Positions 7,960 through 15,579 of a stretch of 15,886 nt of DNA are shown here, one piece after another (within the stretch, counting starts at the first letter, position 1; each line of letters begins with the position of its first letter). Under the pieces are notes generated by a model. It saw only the letters and a program-made list of their open reading frames with translations, searched no databases and was not told the DNA's origin. The DNA lies in contig JARHZY010000125.1 in NCBI GenBank assembly GCA_029264655.1, forward strand, positions 1 to 15,886, given 5' to 3'. The stretch comes from Helicobacter sp. Its GTDB lineage: Bacteria; Campylobacterota; Campylobacteria; Campylobacterales; Helicobacteraceae. The translations under genes were made by a program, and so were the position numbers.

Positions 7960-10380
7960 TTATTCAAAGCTATTATCATGTAAAGATAATGCATTATTGC
8001 AGAGTGTCCCCCATGCAGATGCTGTGCCTAATGCAACACAGGCGTCAAGGGCTTTTTTGCTATTCTCCATATTTTTCAATGTGTAATTAATAGTAGCAAT
8101 TTTATAGAATCTTTGTTGCCTATCATCAGTTGTTAGCTTAAAATCCTTAATGCGATCAAGTTGCTTTAATGCTTCAGTATAATTATTTTCATTTATTAGG
8201 GTATTAATAAAGATAAAATTGACATAAGGGCTATAATCGTATTCTTTTACTTTATCTTGTAATGCCATAATTGCACGCGTTTCTGTAGTAATAGCTAGTG
8301 GATCTTTTTTATGTTCAGCATCATTTAATAGGGTAAAATGCACTGCCAACATGCGTCTATCGTTTGGAAACCATGTATCCATTTTGCTACTTAAATTCAT
8401 TGCTTCATGACGTGTTGCCTCATCATTATAAAATGCATGAAACATTTTAAAGCTAATATCATAATATTTAGGTTGTCCCATAGCAAATGCTAAATCCATC
8501 ACATCACGTCCTGCTTTAATGGCAGCTTTATTCTCACCAAGTGCAAAAAGTGTATTTGATTCTAAATAAAGCCAACGCAATTGATCATTTCCATCTTGAA
8601 TATGCTTAGATAATCCTGAAAAAAGTTCATGTGCTTTTTGGAATGCTGTTTGATTATAAAGGCATTCAAATGCATCAAGGCTTTCACTAGTAGTAAGCTT
8701 TACTTTGTGGGCACGGCTAAGTACACCTGCAACACCATCACAATTTTTTTCTTTTAAGAATATAGCTACTTGGCTATCAATAGCAGCTTGCACGATTGGT
8801 GATTGTGCGGGCAAGAGCGATTGCATTTGTAAAATCTCTTCATATTTTTTGTTTTCAAGATAAAGTTGTGCTTTTAATTCAAGTGCTTTTTTAGAGCTTT
8901 CTGTATTTGGATAATTTGCAAGGATATAATCATAACGTTCCATTTTTGTTTTATAATCCCCTGTTACTTGAAACAAAAGTGAATCATCGCGTTCTTTAAT
9001 CTTTTCTGCTAATTTATTGTTTGGATGGTAATGTAAGAAATCTAGATGCAGTTTATGGGCTATATCGAAATCACCACTTTTTGTATAAAACTCTGATGCT
9101 TTATTAAGAAGTTGTGCATGCAAATCACTATTAGGTGCAACATAACCACTTAAATATTGTGCAATTGGTCCTGCCATAGCATATTGTTCTGTTTCTTCAA
9201 GCTCACCAATAAGCTCCATACTCATATCTTTATCAACAAGAAAGAATGCTGGAAATACGCTATATACTTTATGCAATAATTCATTTGCATATTTAGGGTT
9301 ATCATTTCTTAAGCTAAATCTCGCCCAAGAAACCGCTATTTCACCTGCTGCCTCAATATCTTTGGCTTCTTGATATGCTTCGCGATAAATAAGTGGGGCA
9401 CGTTTTATATCGCTTTGTGATTTTAGTGTATTGGCAATTTGCATTTTTGAAAGTGCTGCATATCTTGTGCGTGGGTACTCTTCAATAGTTCTATTAAGAT
9501 AATAATAAGCTTCTTTTATTTTATTTTGTCCTAAAAGCGTTTTTGATAAAATATACATAACTTCTGGAATCTTATCATCACTTGCGTATGCTTTTATCCA
9601 TGGAATGGCTGCTTCTGTAAGATAGGCTTGTGATTCCTTGCTTTTTGAATGGCTTAGGGCAATAATTGTATAATATACCATATCTTTAGCAAAAAGACTA
9701 TTGGGATAAGTTTTGAGTGCTTTTGCAATTTTTTCAAGTGCATCAGGGTATTTACGCGCATTCATAAGACCTCGTATTTCTAAAAATGCTTCAAGATCTT
9801 TACCTGCGATATAATCAAGTGGCTTACGATTAATATCAAGTTCGCTAATTGTCGGTGTTGCAGTTTTTGGGATAGCAACAGGAAAATTAATAGAATCTCT
9901 TTTTTCACGATTCTCATCAGGTTTTAAGAAGGGTAGCTTTTTATAATAAGCTACAATTTGGTAGCTTTTAGAAAGTGTTTGCCTTGTTACTGGGATTGGG
10001 TTTTCTGTTTTTAAATCACTAAATACAGAGAATAACTGCAACTTTACGCCCTTAGCGGGTGCAATCTCAATAAGCATTGCACGTTTGCCATCATCATCTT
10101 TTTTTTCTTCCATAGTATAGCTAAAACTTAGCATTGGGCTTTTTGTGGGATTAAAACCACTTTGTGGGATACCCACAATTCTACATAAAATAAGTTCTAC
10201 ATCACCATTAATTTTTAGTTTAGATTCGCAACTAAATGGGTGTTCATTGCGTAAATTAAGCACAGCAAATGTGTCTTTATCTTCTTTTCCATAATTTAAT
10301 TTCATATCTAAACTAAAAAGTGGCATACAATATGCTAAAAATAAGCATAATAATAGGGTAATAGAGTGTATAAACCGCAA
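7960..10380 (-). CDS. pflA: PflA-like TPR protein of the flagellar motor
   Basis: In Campylobacter and Helicobacter, PflA is a periplasmic motor-scaffold protein needed for flagellar rotation; loss gives paralysed flagella. The 806-residue product has an N-terminal hydrophobic export signal (about residues 3-24: FIHSITLLLCLFLAYC). A beta-rich region (about 25-160) follows, then a long run of helical TPR-like repeats from about 190 to the end (for example MNARKYPDALEKIAKALKTY and KIKEAYYYLNRTIEEYP). Size (C. jejuni PflA is about 790 residues), signal and architecture all agree. There are no catalytic motifs. Start: TTG at 10380-10378, chosen for its well-placed AAAGGA (10387-10392) and because the signal peptide begins right there. 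No flagellar gene is adjacent. It is transcribed divergently from fabG. Other large exported TPR proteins cannot be fully excluded. Confidence 0.78.
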   Translation of the reverse strand: MRFIHSITLLLCLFLAYCMPLFSLDMKLNYGKEDKDTFAVLNLRNEHPFSCESKLKINGDVELILCRIVGIPQSGFNPTKSPMLSFSYTMEEKKDDDGKRAMLIEIAPAKGVKLQLFSVFSDLKTENPIPVTRQTLSKSYQIVAYYKKLPFLKPDENREKRDSINFPVAIPKTATPTISELDINRKPLDYIAGKDLEAFLEIRGLMNARKYPDALEKIAKALKTYPNSLFAKDMVYYTIIALSHSKSKESQAYLTEAAIPWIKAYASDDKIPEVMYILSKTLLGQNKIKEAYYYLNRTIEEYPRTRYAALSKMQIANTLKSQSDIKRAPLIYREAYQEAKDIEAAGEIAVSWARFSLRNDNPKYANELLHKVYSVFPAFFLVDKDMSMELIGELEETEQYAMAGPIAQYLSGYVAPNSDLHAQLLNKASEFYTKSGDFDIAHKLHLDFLHYHPNNKLAEKIKERDDSLLFQVTGDYKTKMERYDYILANYPNTESSKKALELKAQLYLENKKYEEILQMQSLLPAQSPIVQAAIDSQVAIFLKEKNCDGVAGVLSRAHKVKLTTSESLDAFECLYNQTAFQKAHELFSGLSKHIQDGNDQLRWLYLESNTLFALGENKAAIKAGRDVMDLAFAMGQPKYYDISFKMFHAFYNDEATRHEAMNLSSKMDTWFPNDRRMLAVHFTLLNDAEHKKDPLAITTETRAIMALQDKVKEYDYSPYVNFIFINTLINENNYTEALKQLDRIKDFKLTTDDRQQRFYKIATINYTLKNMENSKKALDACVALGTASAWGTLCNNALSLHDNSFE

Positions 10381-10425
10381 TAAAAATCCTTTATCATAGC
10401 TTGTTTCTATTATTCAATAAATGCA

Positions 10426-10431
10426 ATTATA
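10426..10431 (-). promoter_or_regulatory. Promoter -10 of pflA
   Basis: On the minus strand TATAAT occupies 10431-10426, giving a leader of about 38 nt to the TTG start with the RBS in between. No clear -35 and no sigma-54 or sigma-28 consensus is visible, so pflA appears to use the housekeeping sigma factor. Confidence 0.45.
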
Positions 10432-10489
10432 CGATAAAACATAGCATTTTACTACTATTTTTATAAAGAGTATTTTGTTTTTTTTGCTA

Positions 10490-10498
10490 TGCTATAAT
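10490..10498 (+). promoter_or_regulatory. Extended -10 promoter of fabG
   Basis: TGCTATAAT (10490-10498) is a full extended -10 element. A T8 run (10478-10485) lies just upstream of it. The leader is about 45 nt and ends in the RBS AAGGAG (10537-10542), 8 nt before the ATG. Confidence 0.6.
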
Positions 10499-10550
10499 CC
10501 TACTTTTGTAAATATTTGCAAGAATTATATTTTTTTAAGGAGCATACATT

Positions 10551-11294
10551 ATGCAATTTAGTGGTCAAAATGTATTAATTACAGGTGCGAGTAAAGGTAT
10601 TGGTGCGGCAATTGCACGGGTTTTAGCTAGCTTTGGTATCAAAGTATGGATTAATTATCGTAGCAAACCAGAAATAGCAAATCAGTTAAAAGAAGAAATA
10701 GAATCTCAAGGCGGTAAAGCAGCAGTTATCGCATTTGATGTAACAGATGAAGATGCCTTTATAAAAGCATTAAATCTTATAAAAGATAGTGATGGCACAT
10801 TAGCATATCTTGTTAATAATGCAGGGATTACAAACGATAAACTTGCGTTGCGTATGAGTAGTCAAGATTTTACAAATGTGGTTGATGCGAATCTGCGTTC
10901 ATGTTTTGTTGGTTGCAGAGAAGCATTAAAAATTATGAGCAAACAACGTCATGGGAGCGTTGTTAATATTGCATCAATTGTTGGGGAACGAGGTAATGCA
11001 GGACAAACAAATTACGCTGCAAGTAAAGGTGGTATGATTGCAATGACAAAAAGCTTTGCCCTTGAATCTGGCACAAGAAATGTACGTTTTAATGTTATTA
11101 CGCCCGGCTTTATAGAAACTGATATGACTGCAGATTTAAAAGAAGATATTAGGGCTGAATATGTAAAAAGCATTCCGCTTGGACGGCTAGGAAAACCAGA
11201 AGAAATCGCTAATGCTGTTGCATTTTTGCTAAGCGATCATGCTTCCTATATTACAGGGGAAGTATTACGAGTTAATGGAGGCATGTATATGTAG
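10551..11294 (+). CDS. fabG: 3-oxoacyl-[acyl-carrier-protein] reductase
   Basis: FabG reduces 3-oxoacyl-ACP to 3-hydroxyacyl-ACP with NADPH in each round of fatty acid elongation. The 247-residue length is typical. This is a classical short-chain dehydrogenase: TGASKGIG (11-18; cofactor loop), NNAG (89-92), and the catalytic tetrad Asn114, Ser142, Tyr155, Lys159 (YAASK). It also has PGFIETDMT and the C-terminal GEVLRVNGGMYM typical of FabG. The ATG has a strong RBS and its own promoter. Unlike many bacteria, no acpP or fabF follows: a gap of nearly 600 bp comes next, so the gene is probably transcribed alone. Other short-chain dehydrogenases are possible, but the C-terminus and length favour FabG. 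Confidence 0.95.
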   Translation: MQFSGQNVLITGASKGIGAAIARVLASFGIKVWINYRSKPEIANQLKEEIESQGGKAAVIAFDVTDEDAFIKALNLIKDSDGTLAYLVNNAGITNDKLALRMSSQDFTNVVDANLRSCFVGCREALKIMSKQRHGSVVNIASIVGERGNAGQTNYAASKGGMIAMTKSFALESGTRNVRFNVITPGFIETDMTADLKEDIRAEYVKSIPLGRLGKPEEIANAVAFLLSDHASYITGEVLRVNGGMYM

Positions 11295-11880
11295 TTGTAG
11301 CATTTATCATTCTTGAGTTTAGACAAGATTCTAAGGAGTTTTTAATCCATTGCTTATTTGCGATAGAGTTAGCTTCTAAAAAGGTTTTTTATTGGTGTTT
11401 GGTGTTTTATAGATATATTTATTTTTTAATAGGCTTACCAATATTATATACAGGAATCTCTTTTGCTCCTATCTAACTTAGATTTTAAGGCTACTTGTTT
11501 AATACTCCATGTTAGCTTCGGATTTTAATGCTCCATTTATGAACATATGCCTAAGCATTATGAGTAGAACAAAGCGATTTTAAAAATTACTTTTTCGTAT
11601 AAAATCTTATATTATAAATTATATAATATTTTATTTGATTGTCATAAAAAGAGTTTTTAGCATTATTGGTTTATACTTTTATAGATAAATGTTATAAGAA
11701 TATAGACTGAAACTATTTGGCTTTTTGTGTTATTGCAATAATTATCTTATTTGATGATTTGATTTAATATTATATTAGGTGCTAAGATGTGTTTTAATTT
11801 TTTATGATAAGATAGCTTATAGAAACTAGTTTCTTGTATTTATAATAGTATATGGTTTAGTCCTTTATATACTTTATATT
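11295..11880. other. Gene-poor AT-rich intergenic region
   Basis: No convincing gene lies between fabG and the methyltransferase gene. One plus-strand frame is open from the end of fabG to TAA 11474-11476, about 60 codons, but has no usable ATG/GTG/TTG with an RBS. Its translation (SKKVFYWCLVFYRYIYFLIG) could be a gene remnant or chance. Degenerate repeats lie at 11473-11536, and GTTAGCTTC occurs at both 11368-11376 and 11511-11519. A weak CTTG/CAAG hairpin near 11311-11326 might end fabG transcription but lacks a T-run. From about 11580 onward the DNA is almost pure A/T and I see nothing in it. Confidence 0.5.
11473..11536. repeat. Degenerate tandem direct repeat, unit about 26 bp
   Basis: The second copy (11511-11536) reads GTTAGCTTCGGATTTTAATG then CTCCAT. 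The first (11473-11510) has the same order, TAACTTAGATTTTAA...AATACTCCAT, with about 12 extra bases in the middle. The shared blocks are TA-CTT, GATTTTAA and AAT-CTCCAT. GTTAGCTTC recurs at 11368 and TTTTAATCCAT near 11339, so more decayed copies may exist upstream. Function unknown. Confidence 0.45.
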
Positions 11881-12687
11881 CTACCATGTAATAATTTTAT
11901 TTAGTGGATGGGAACATGGAATCTCTTCGGATATTTGAAGTTTTTTATTCAGAACTGCTCCATATTGTTCTAATGGATAGTTAAAGCCTTGTGGTGCAAT
12001 ATTATTAAAGGTAATATAACCATGTGTTGCATTATTAATAATTTTTTCAATATAAATATCTTGTATATCCATTCTAAGTTCGCTAAAAGCATAATTACTG
12101 ATGCATAGATCATAATTTTTTGTTCTTAAATCTTGCATGCGTGTAAAATAGAGTTGTGTTTTTATATCCTGAAAATGTGAAAGATATTTTTTACTTAGCA
12201 ATAATACCGAATCTAAATCTATAAAAGTATAACTTTTGACATTAAAGAATGCCATAATAATACGTGCTTGCCCACCATATCCCACACCAATTTCGCAAAT
12301 ATCTTTATTATTTAAATCACCAAATTGTTGTATTAAATCAGCCAATACTTTAATATAGCGTAAAGTTGAAGGGCATATGTATCCTATTTCTTTATAATAA
12401 CGAATACTTGCACCACCATACCAATCATTTTGTTGGAATTTTCTAAAATGTGCTTCATTGAAAAGTTTTGTTTGCAAAATAGTATCAAGATATTGTTGCC
12501 CCATTATACCATCAACATGCTCAAGTATTTGTTGATAAATTTGATTTGTCCGAAAATATGCAAATATAGAATCATTGTTAGCTGCATTTGCACAAAATAT
12601 TGGATATTCATTGGTTTTTGTATCAGCTAGGCTTGTGTTATAAATATCTTTGCTCTTTATCGGCAATATTTTCTTTAAAAAACCCAT
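11881..12687 (-). CDS. Putative sugar O-methyltransferase (SAM-dependent)
   Basis: Numbering from the ATG at 12687 (268 residues), this is a Rossmann-type SAM-dependent methyltransferase. The glycine-rich SAM loop CEIGVGYGG is at 131-139, an acidic strand end FIDLD at 155-159 and SNYAFSEL at 197-204. An N-terminal helical part (about 40-110, with NDWYGGASIRYY) precedes it. The layout resembles the family annotated as putative sugar O-methyltransferase, often found in loci for surface glycans or flagellin modification; substrate is inferred only. The start was chosen at 12687 because AAGGAG lies 6 nt upstream; a TTG at 12705 would put that RBS inside the gene. It is an orphan, with no glycosyltransferase next to it and AT-rich gaps on both sides, so it may have been inserted between fabG and proC. 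Confidence 0.72.
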   Translation of the reverse strand: MGFLKKILPIKSKDIYNTSLADTKTNEYPIFCANAANNDSIFAYFRTNQIYQQILEHVDGIMGQQYLDTILQTKLFNEAHFRKFQQNDWYGGASIRYYKEIGYICPSTLRYIKVLADLIQQFGDLNNKDICEIGVGYGGQARIIMAFFNVKSYTFIDLDSVLLLSKKYLSHFQDIKTQLYFTRMQDLRTKNYDLCISNYAFSELRMDIQDIYIEKIINNATHGYITFNNIAPQGFNYPLEQYGAVLNKKLQISEEIPCSHPLNKIITW

Positions 12688-12764
12688 CTCACTCTCCTTA
12701 TGCAAAGTATAAAATATATTGTAAGAGTTGGCATTTTACAAAAAAACAAGTCAAGAACTTAAGA

Positions 12765-12833
12765 ATGCACGATATATTGTATGTGTTAGTGTTTTTGGTA
12801 GTAATATTTTTTACACTAAAATCAAACATATAA
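12765..12833 (+). CDS. Possible 22-residue hydrophobic peptide
   Basis: An ATG at 12765 opens MHDILYVLVFLVVIFFTLKS followed by NI and TAA. This is a single hydrophobic stretch of about 16 residues with charged ends, the layout of a small membrane peptide. The RBS is poor (AAGAACTTAAGA just upstream), and hydrophobic codons are expected in T-rich DNA, so it could well be chance. It lies in the 194-nt gap between the methyltransferase start and proC. Confidence 0.2.
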   Translation: MHDILYVLVFLVVIFFTLKSNI

Positions 12834-12840
12834 AAAAACA

Positions 12841-12849
12841 TGCTATGAT
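12841..12849 (+). promoter_or_regulatory. Extended -10 promoter of proC
   Basis: TGCTATGAT (12841-12849) is an extended -10 element about 32 nt before the proC ATG. The RBS AAGGA (12871-12875) lies 6 nt before the start. The spacing gives a short leader. Confidence 0.5.
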
Positions 12850-12881
12850 TCTATATATTTTAATGCGATAAAGGAATTGCA

Positions 12882-13796
12882 ATGGAGTTAGTAATTGTAG
12901 GCTATGGCAATATGGCAAAGGCGATTTTAAACGGATTGTTGCGGCAAACTAAAGAGCAGCTTCAGATTACAAAGATTTTAATTGTAGGAAGAGCTCCACA
13001 AAAAATAGAATCATGGCTTATGCAGGTTATGCAAGAATGTCGTAGTGAATTTTTGCATGATATTACTTATAAAACTACATATGATATTCAATGTGATAAT
13101 AAAATTGTGTTGCTTGCTTGCAAACCATATAATTTAGATTCTTTTATATTTCATGGAAGAGCACATATTGTATATAGTATATTAGCTGGTATTAATGCAC
13201 GCATGTTACATAATTATATACAATCTTATCATTATGTTCTTATTATGCCAAATATCGGGGCACATTATGGGCTAAGTTCAAGTGCTGTATTATGGCAACC
13301 TAATGGAGCAAAAAGCCAAACAATTAAAGAAGTGGGTAAAGTGCTTGATTTAATGATAGATAGTCATAATATGCAAGAGGCACAAGAAAAGAATAATGCA
13401 CATATTCAAAACCAAATTGTGCAGTTTGTATCAAGTTTTGGTAGTTGTGAATTTGTTGCAAATGAACATGAATTGCTTGCAAGTATTGCAACAAATGGTA
13501 GTAGTCCAGCACTTTTGGCTCTTGTAGCACAAGGGCTTATAAATGCTGGTGTGCAACAAGGATTAAAACTTGAAACAAGTCAAAAACTTGTGCAAAAAAC
13601 CTTTGAAGGTGTGGCACAATTATTATGTGAGAAAAATCCCCAAACAATAAAGGATTTGGTTACAAGCCCTGGTGGCACAACTGCAGAGGCTTTATTGCAT
13701 TGTGATGAACATGGCGTGCAAGGTGCTATTACGCGTGCATGTATTAAAGCTGTAGAGAAAGCAAGGCATATTGCTTGCAAGAAAAAAGATGAATAA
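12882..13796 (+). CDS. proC: Pyrroline-5-carboxylate reductase
   Basis: ProC reduces 1-pyrroline-5-carboxylate to proline with NAD(P)H, the last step of proline synthesis. The 304-residue product (E. coli 269) has the N-terminal cofactor loop VGYGNMAKAI (6-15). Next come ACKPYNLDSF (the family's VKP motif), the MPN motif in LIMPNIGAHYGLSSSAVLW, and NGSSPALLA in place of the usual LSGSGPAY. The signature TSPGGTTAEAL (261-271) is followed by the terminal helix. The extra length is mainly a Gln/Glu/Asn-rich insertion of about 30 residues (roughly 150-180) before the second domain. The ATG has its own promoter and RBS. The gene converges on obgE with only 26 nt between the stop codons and no clear terminator, so the two transcripts probably overlap. 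Confidence 0.93.
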   Translation: MELVIVGYGNMAKAILNGLLRQTKEQLQITKILIVGRAPQKIESWLMQVMQECRSEFLHDITYKTTYDIQCDNKIVLLACKPYNLDSFIFHGRAHIVYSILAGINARMLHNYIQSYHYVLIMPNIGAHYGLSSSAVLWQPNGAKSQTIKEVGKVLDLMIDSHNMQEAQEKNNAHIQNQIVQFVSSFGSCEFVANEHELLASIATNGSSPALLALVAQGLINAGVQQGLKLETSQKLVQKTFEGVAQLLCEKNPQTIKDLVTSPGGTTAEALLHCDEHGVQGAITRACIKAVEKARHIACKKKDE

Positions 13797-13822
13797 ATTC
13801 ACATAGTATTGTTTATTGGCTT

Positions 13823-15028
13823 TTATGATTGTTCTATACCTTGCAAAGCATAAAAAAGCAATGTTTTTAAGGCTTCAAGATTACAAGCAGTTGCACTTGA
13901 TATAGGTAAAATAAAGAGGGGGCTATTGATTTGTGTTTTATCGGTATGCATGTAGGTATCTTTATTTATTGTGTGATGTATTGGGATTGCGTTTTCTATA
14001 AAATCAAGTAGTGGTTTGGCAATATATGCTTTTGTCTGTAAATGCATATGCTCATGTTGCGTAAAATGCAGGATTCCAAAATCCTCATGCAATGCTACAT
14101 CACTTTTTGTTAATGCGATTGCATAGGGGCGGGATGCTAGCATTGGAGTATATTGCAACAACTCATTATATAAAACGATAAATTGATTTACTAAAGCATG
14201 GTGTGCTGGATCTTTCACAGCAAATAATGATTGTATTGCAGAATCTTGTGGTATAGCATTATCATGTTCAATACCCATAGCAAACCATGAAACATCAAGC
14301 ATAAAGAGTAGTAATTTTGTGCGTTCTATATGTTGCAAAAATTGTAATCCAAGCCCCTTACCCATACTAGCCCCTTGTATTAAGCCCGGAATATCTGCTA
14401 TAACAAATGAATGTAGTGAATGCATATCAACAACACCAAGATTTGGAATAAGTGTAGTAAAAGCATAATTTGCGATTTTTGGCTGTGCGTTTGTGATTGT
14501 GGCAATAAGGCTTGATTTTCCTACATTTGGAAAACCAACAAGTGCTACATCAGCAATAAGCTTTAGTTCTAATTGTACTTGCATTGTTTCACCGGGCAAC
14601 CCCTTTTGTGCATAAGTTGGACGTTGGTTGCTCGCATTTTTAAAATGCGTATTACCAAGTCCTCCTTTACCACCTGTAAGTAGTTTTACCTTTTGTCCAT
14701 CTGCAACTAAATCAAGCACTATTTCATTATTTTCTTGATTAATAACTTGTGTGCCCGGTGGCACTTTAATAATAATATCTTTTCCTTTTTTTCCGCTACG
14801 ATTTTTACTCTCACCCGGTGCCCCATTACCTCCTATATATTTTTTATGTCCGCGAAACTTAGCAAGTGTTGTTGTATTTTTATCTACTAAAAAATATACA
14901 TCACCACCTCGTCCGCCATCACCACCATCAGGACCACCTTGTATAACAAATTTTTCGCGTCTAAAACTGACTGCCCCTGCACCACCATGTCCAGATGCAA
15001 TAAAAATTGATACACTATCAACGAACAT
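13823..15028 (-). CDS. obgE: GTPase Obg (ribosome assembly / stress GTPase)
   Basis: Obg is an essential GTPase that binds 50S ribosome precursors and links growth to the stringent response. The 401-residue product starts with the glycine-rich Obg domain (1-157; GHGGAGAVSFRREKF, GGPDGGDGGRGGDV, GGKGGLGN). The G domain follows: G1 GFPNVGKSS (165-173), switch region with Thr191 in FTTLIPNLG, G3 DIPG (212-215), G4 TKSD (307-310) and G5 SSA (377-379). All nucleotide-binding motifs are intact. The G domain is longer than usual, with added segments around 250-285 and 318-370, both without known motifs. There is no C-terminal acidic tail as in E. coli. Start: ATG 15028-15026 with AAAGGA about 7 nt upstream. 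Genes rplU and rpmA, which often precede obg, are not upstream here. Confidence 0.97.
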   Translation of the reverse strand: MFVDSVSIFIASGHGGAGAVSFRREKFVIQGGPDGGDGGRGGDVYFLVDKNTTTLAKFRGHKKYIGGNGAPGESKNRSGKKGKDIIIKVPPGTQVINQENNEIVLDLVADGQKVKLLTGGKGGLGNTHFKNASNQRPTYAQKGLPGETMQVQLELKLIADVALVGFPNVGKSSLIATITNAQPKIANYAFTTLIPNLGVVDMHSLHSFVIADIPGLIQGASMGKGLGLQFLQHIERTKLLLFMLDVSWFAMGIEHDNAIPQDSAIQSLFAVKDPAHHALVNQFIVLYNELLQYTPMLASRPYAIALTKSDVALHEDFGILHFTQHEHMHLQTKAYIAKPLLDFIENAIPIHHTINKDTYMHTDKTQINSPLFILPISSATACNLEALKTLLFYALQGIEQS

Positions 15029-15088
15029 AACTTTTCCTTTTATTAAATTGTTACAATATGTTACTATATATTTGAATGGTTTCTTATG

Positions 15089-15098
15089 TATAATTATA
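15089..15098. promoter_or_regulatory. Overlapping divergent -10 boxes upstream of obgE
   Basis: TATAATTATA is palindromic: it gives TATAAT on the plus strand (15089-15094) and on the minus strand (15098-15093). The minus-strand box would start obgE transcription with a leader of about 57 nt. Whether the plus-strand box is used is unknown. Neither has a clear -35. Confidence 0.4.
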
Positions 15099-15109
15099 TC
15101 ATGTTATAC

Positions 15110-15579
15110 ATAGCTTTCTATAATCTAAATGATAAGGCTTTAGCGATAATTTTTAATAAAATTACTATACCATATTTTATAATAAATAATTAATGAATAA
15201 AAAAATATATTAAAATTAAAAAATAAATATTGACAAAGATATAAAAATTAGGTAGATTAGAATTATTATTTATACCAAATAGCATAGTATGAAATATAAA
15301 AATAAAGGGAATATATGGTTTATGGGTATATTGCAAATATAACATTGTTTTCTAGAGGATATGAGTGTTTGCCTAAGAGATTAATATATTTTCTTTGTGT
15401 TTTTCCTTTATTTGTATTTTTATATACCACAATACGACAAAATAAACGCAGTATATATAATTCCACTTTTATTTTTGTCGCACTTTATAATGCATTTTCC
15501 AAAATACAATATTTGTTGCAGTCATATTCATATATTGTAAAGATACATATTTATTCCATCTTACTTAAAGGAGATATAG
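15110..15579. other. AT-rich leader region before the propionyl-CoA synthetase gene
   Basis: This stretch of about 470 nt between obgE and prpE has no convincing gene. A 92-codon frame (ATG 15315, stop 15591-15593) has an AAGGGA upstream and one hydrophobic segment (LIYFLCVFPLFVFLY). It overlaps the prpE start by 14 nt, and its composition (very rich in Tyr, Phe, Ser and Ile, with codons such as TCC and GTC) looks non-coding. Two possible promoters are TTGACA-17 nt-TAGATT (15230-15258) and TATAAT at 15486-15491. The part 15180-15230 is nearly pure A/T. Confidence 0.4.
15230..15258 (+). promoter_or_regulatory. Candidate promoter toward prpE
   Basis: A perfect -35 TTGACA (15230-15235), a 17-nt spacer and TAGATT (15253-15258; 4 of 6 consensus bases) form a good-looking promoter. 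It would give a leader of over 300 nt before prpE. The closer TATAAT at 15486-15491 (about 90 nt before the ATG, no -35) is the alternative. Confidence 0.35.

Noticed and set aside
11580..11880. Possible replication or partition site in very AT-rich DNA
   Set aside because: No DnaA-box cluster or iterons recognised; AT richness alone is not evidence.
13756..13780. GCAAG...CTTGC hairpin as terminator for obgE
   Set aside because: Short 5-bp stem inside proC coding sequence, followed by only three T; it could be chance.
14751..15113. 120-codon plus-strand frame opposite the start of obgE
   Set aside because: Proline-rich antisense of the Gly-rich Obg domain; a compositional artefact.
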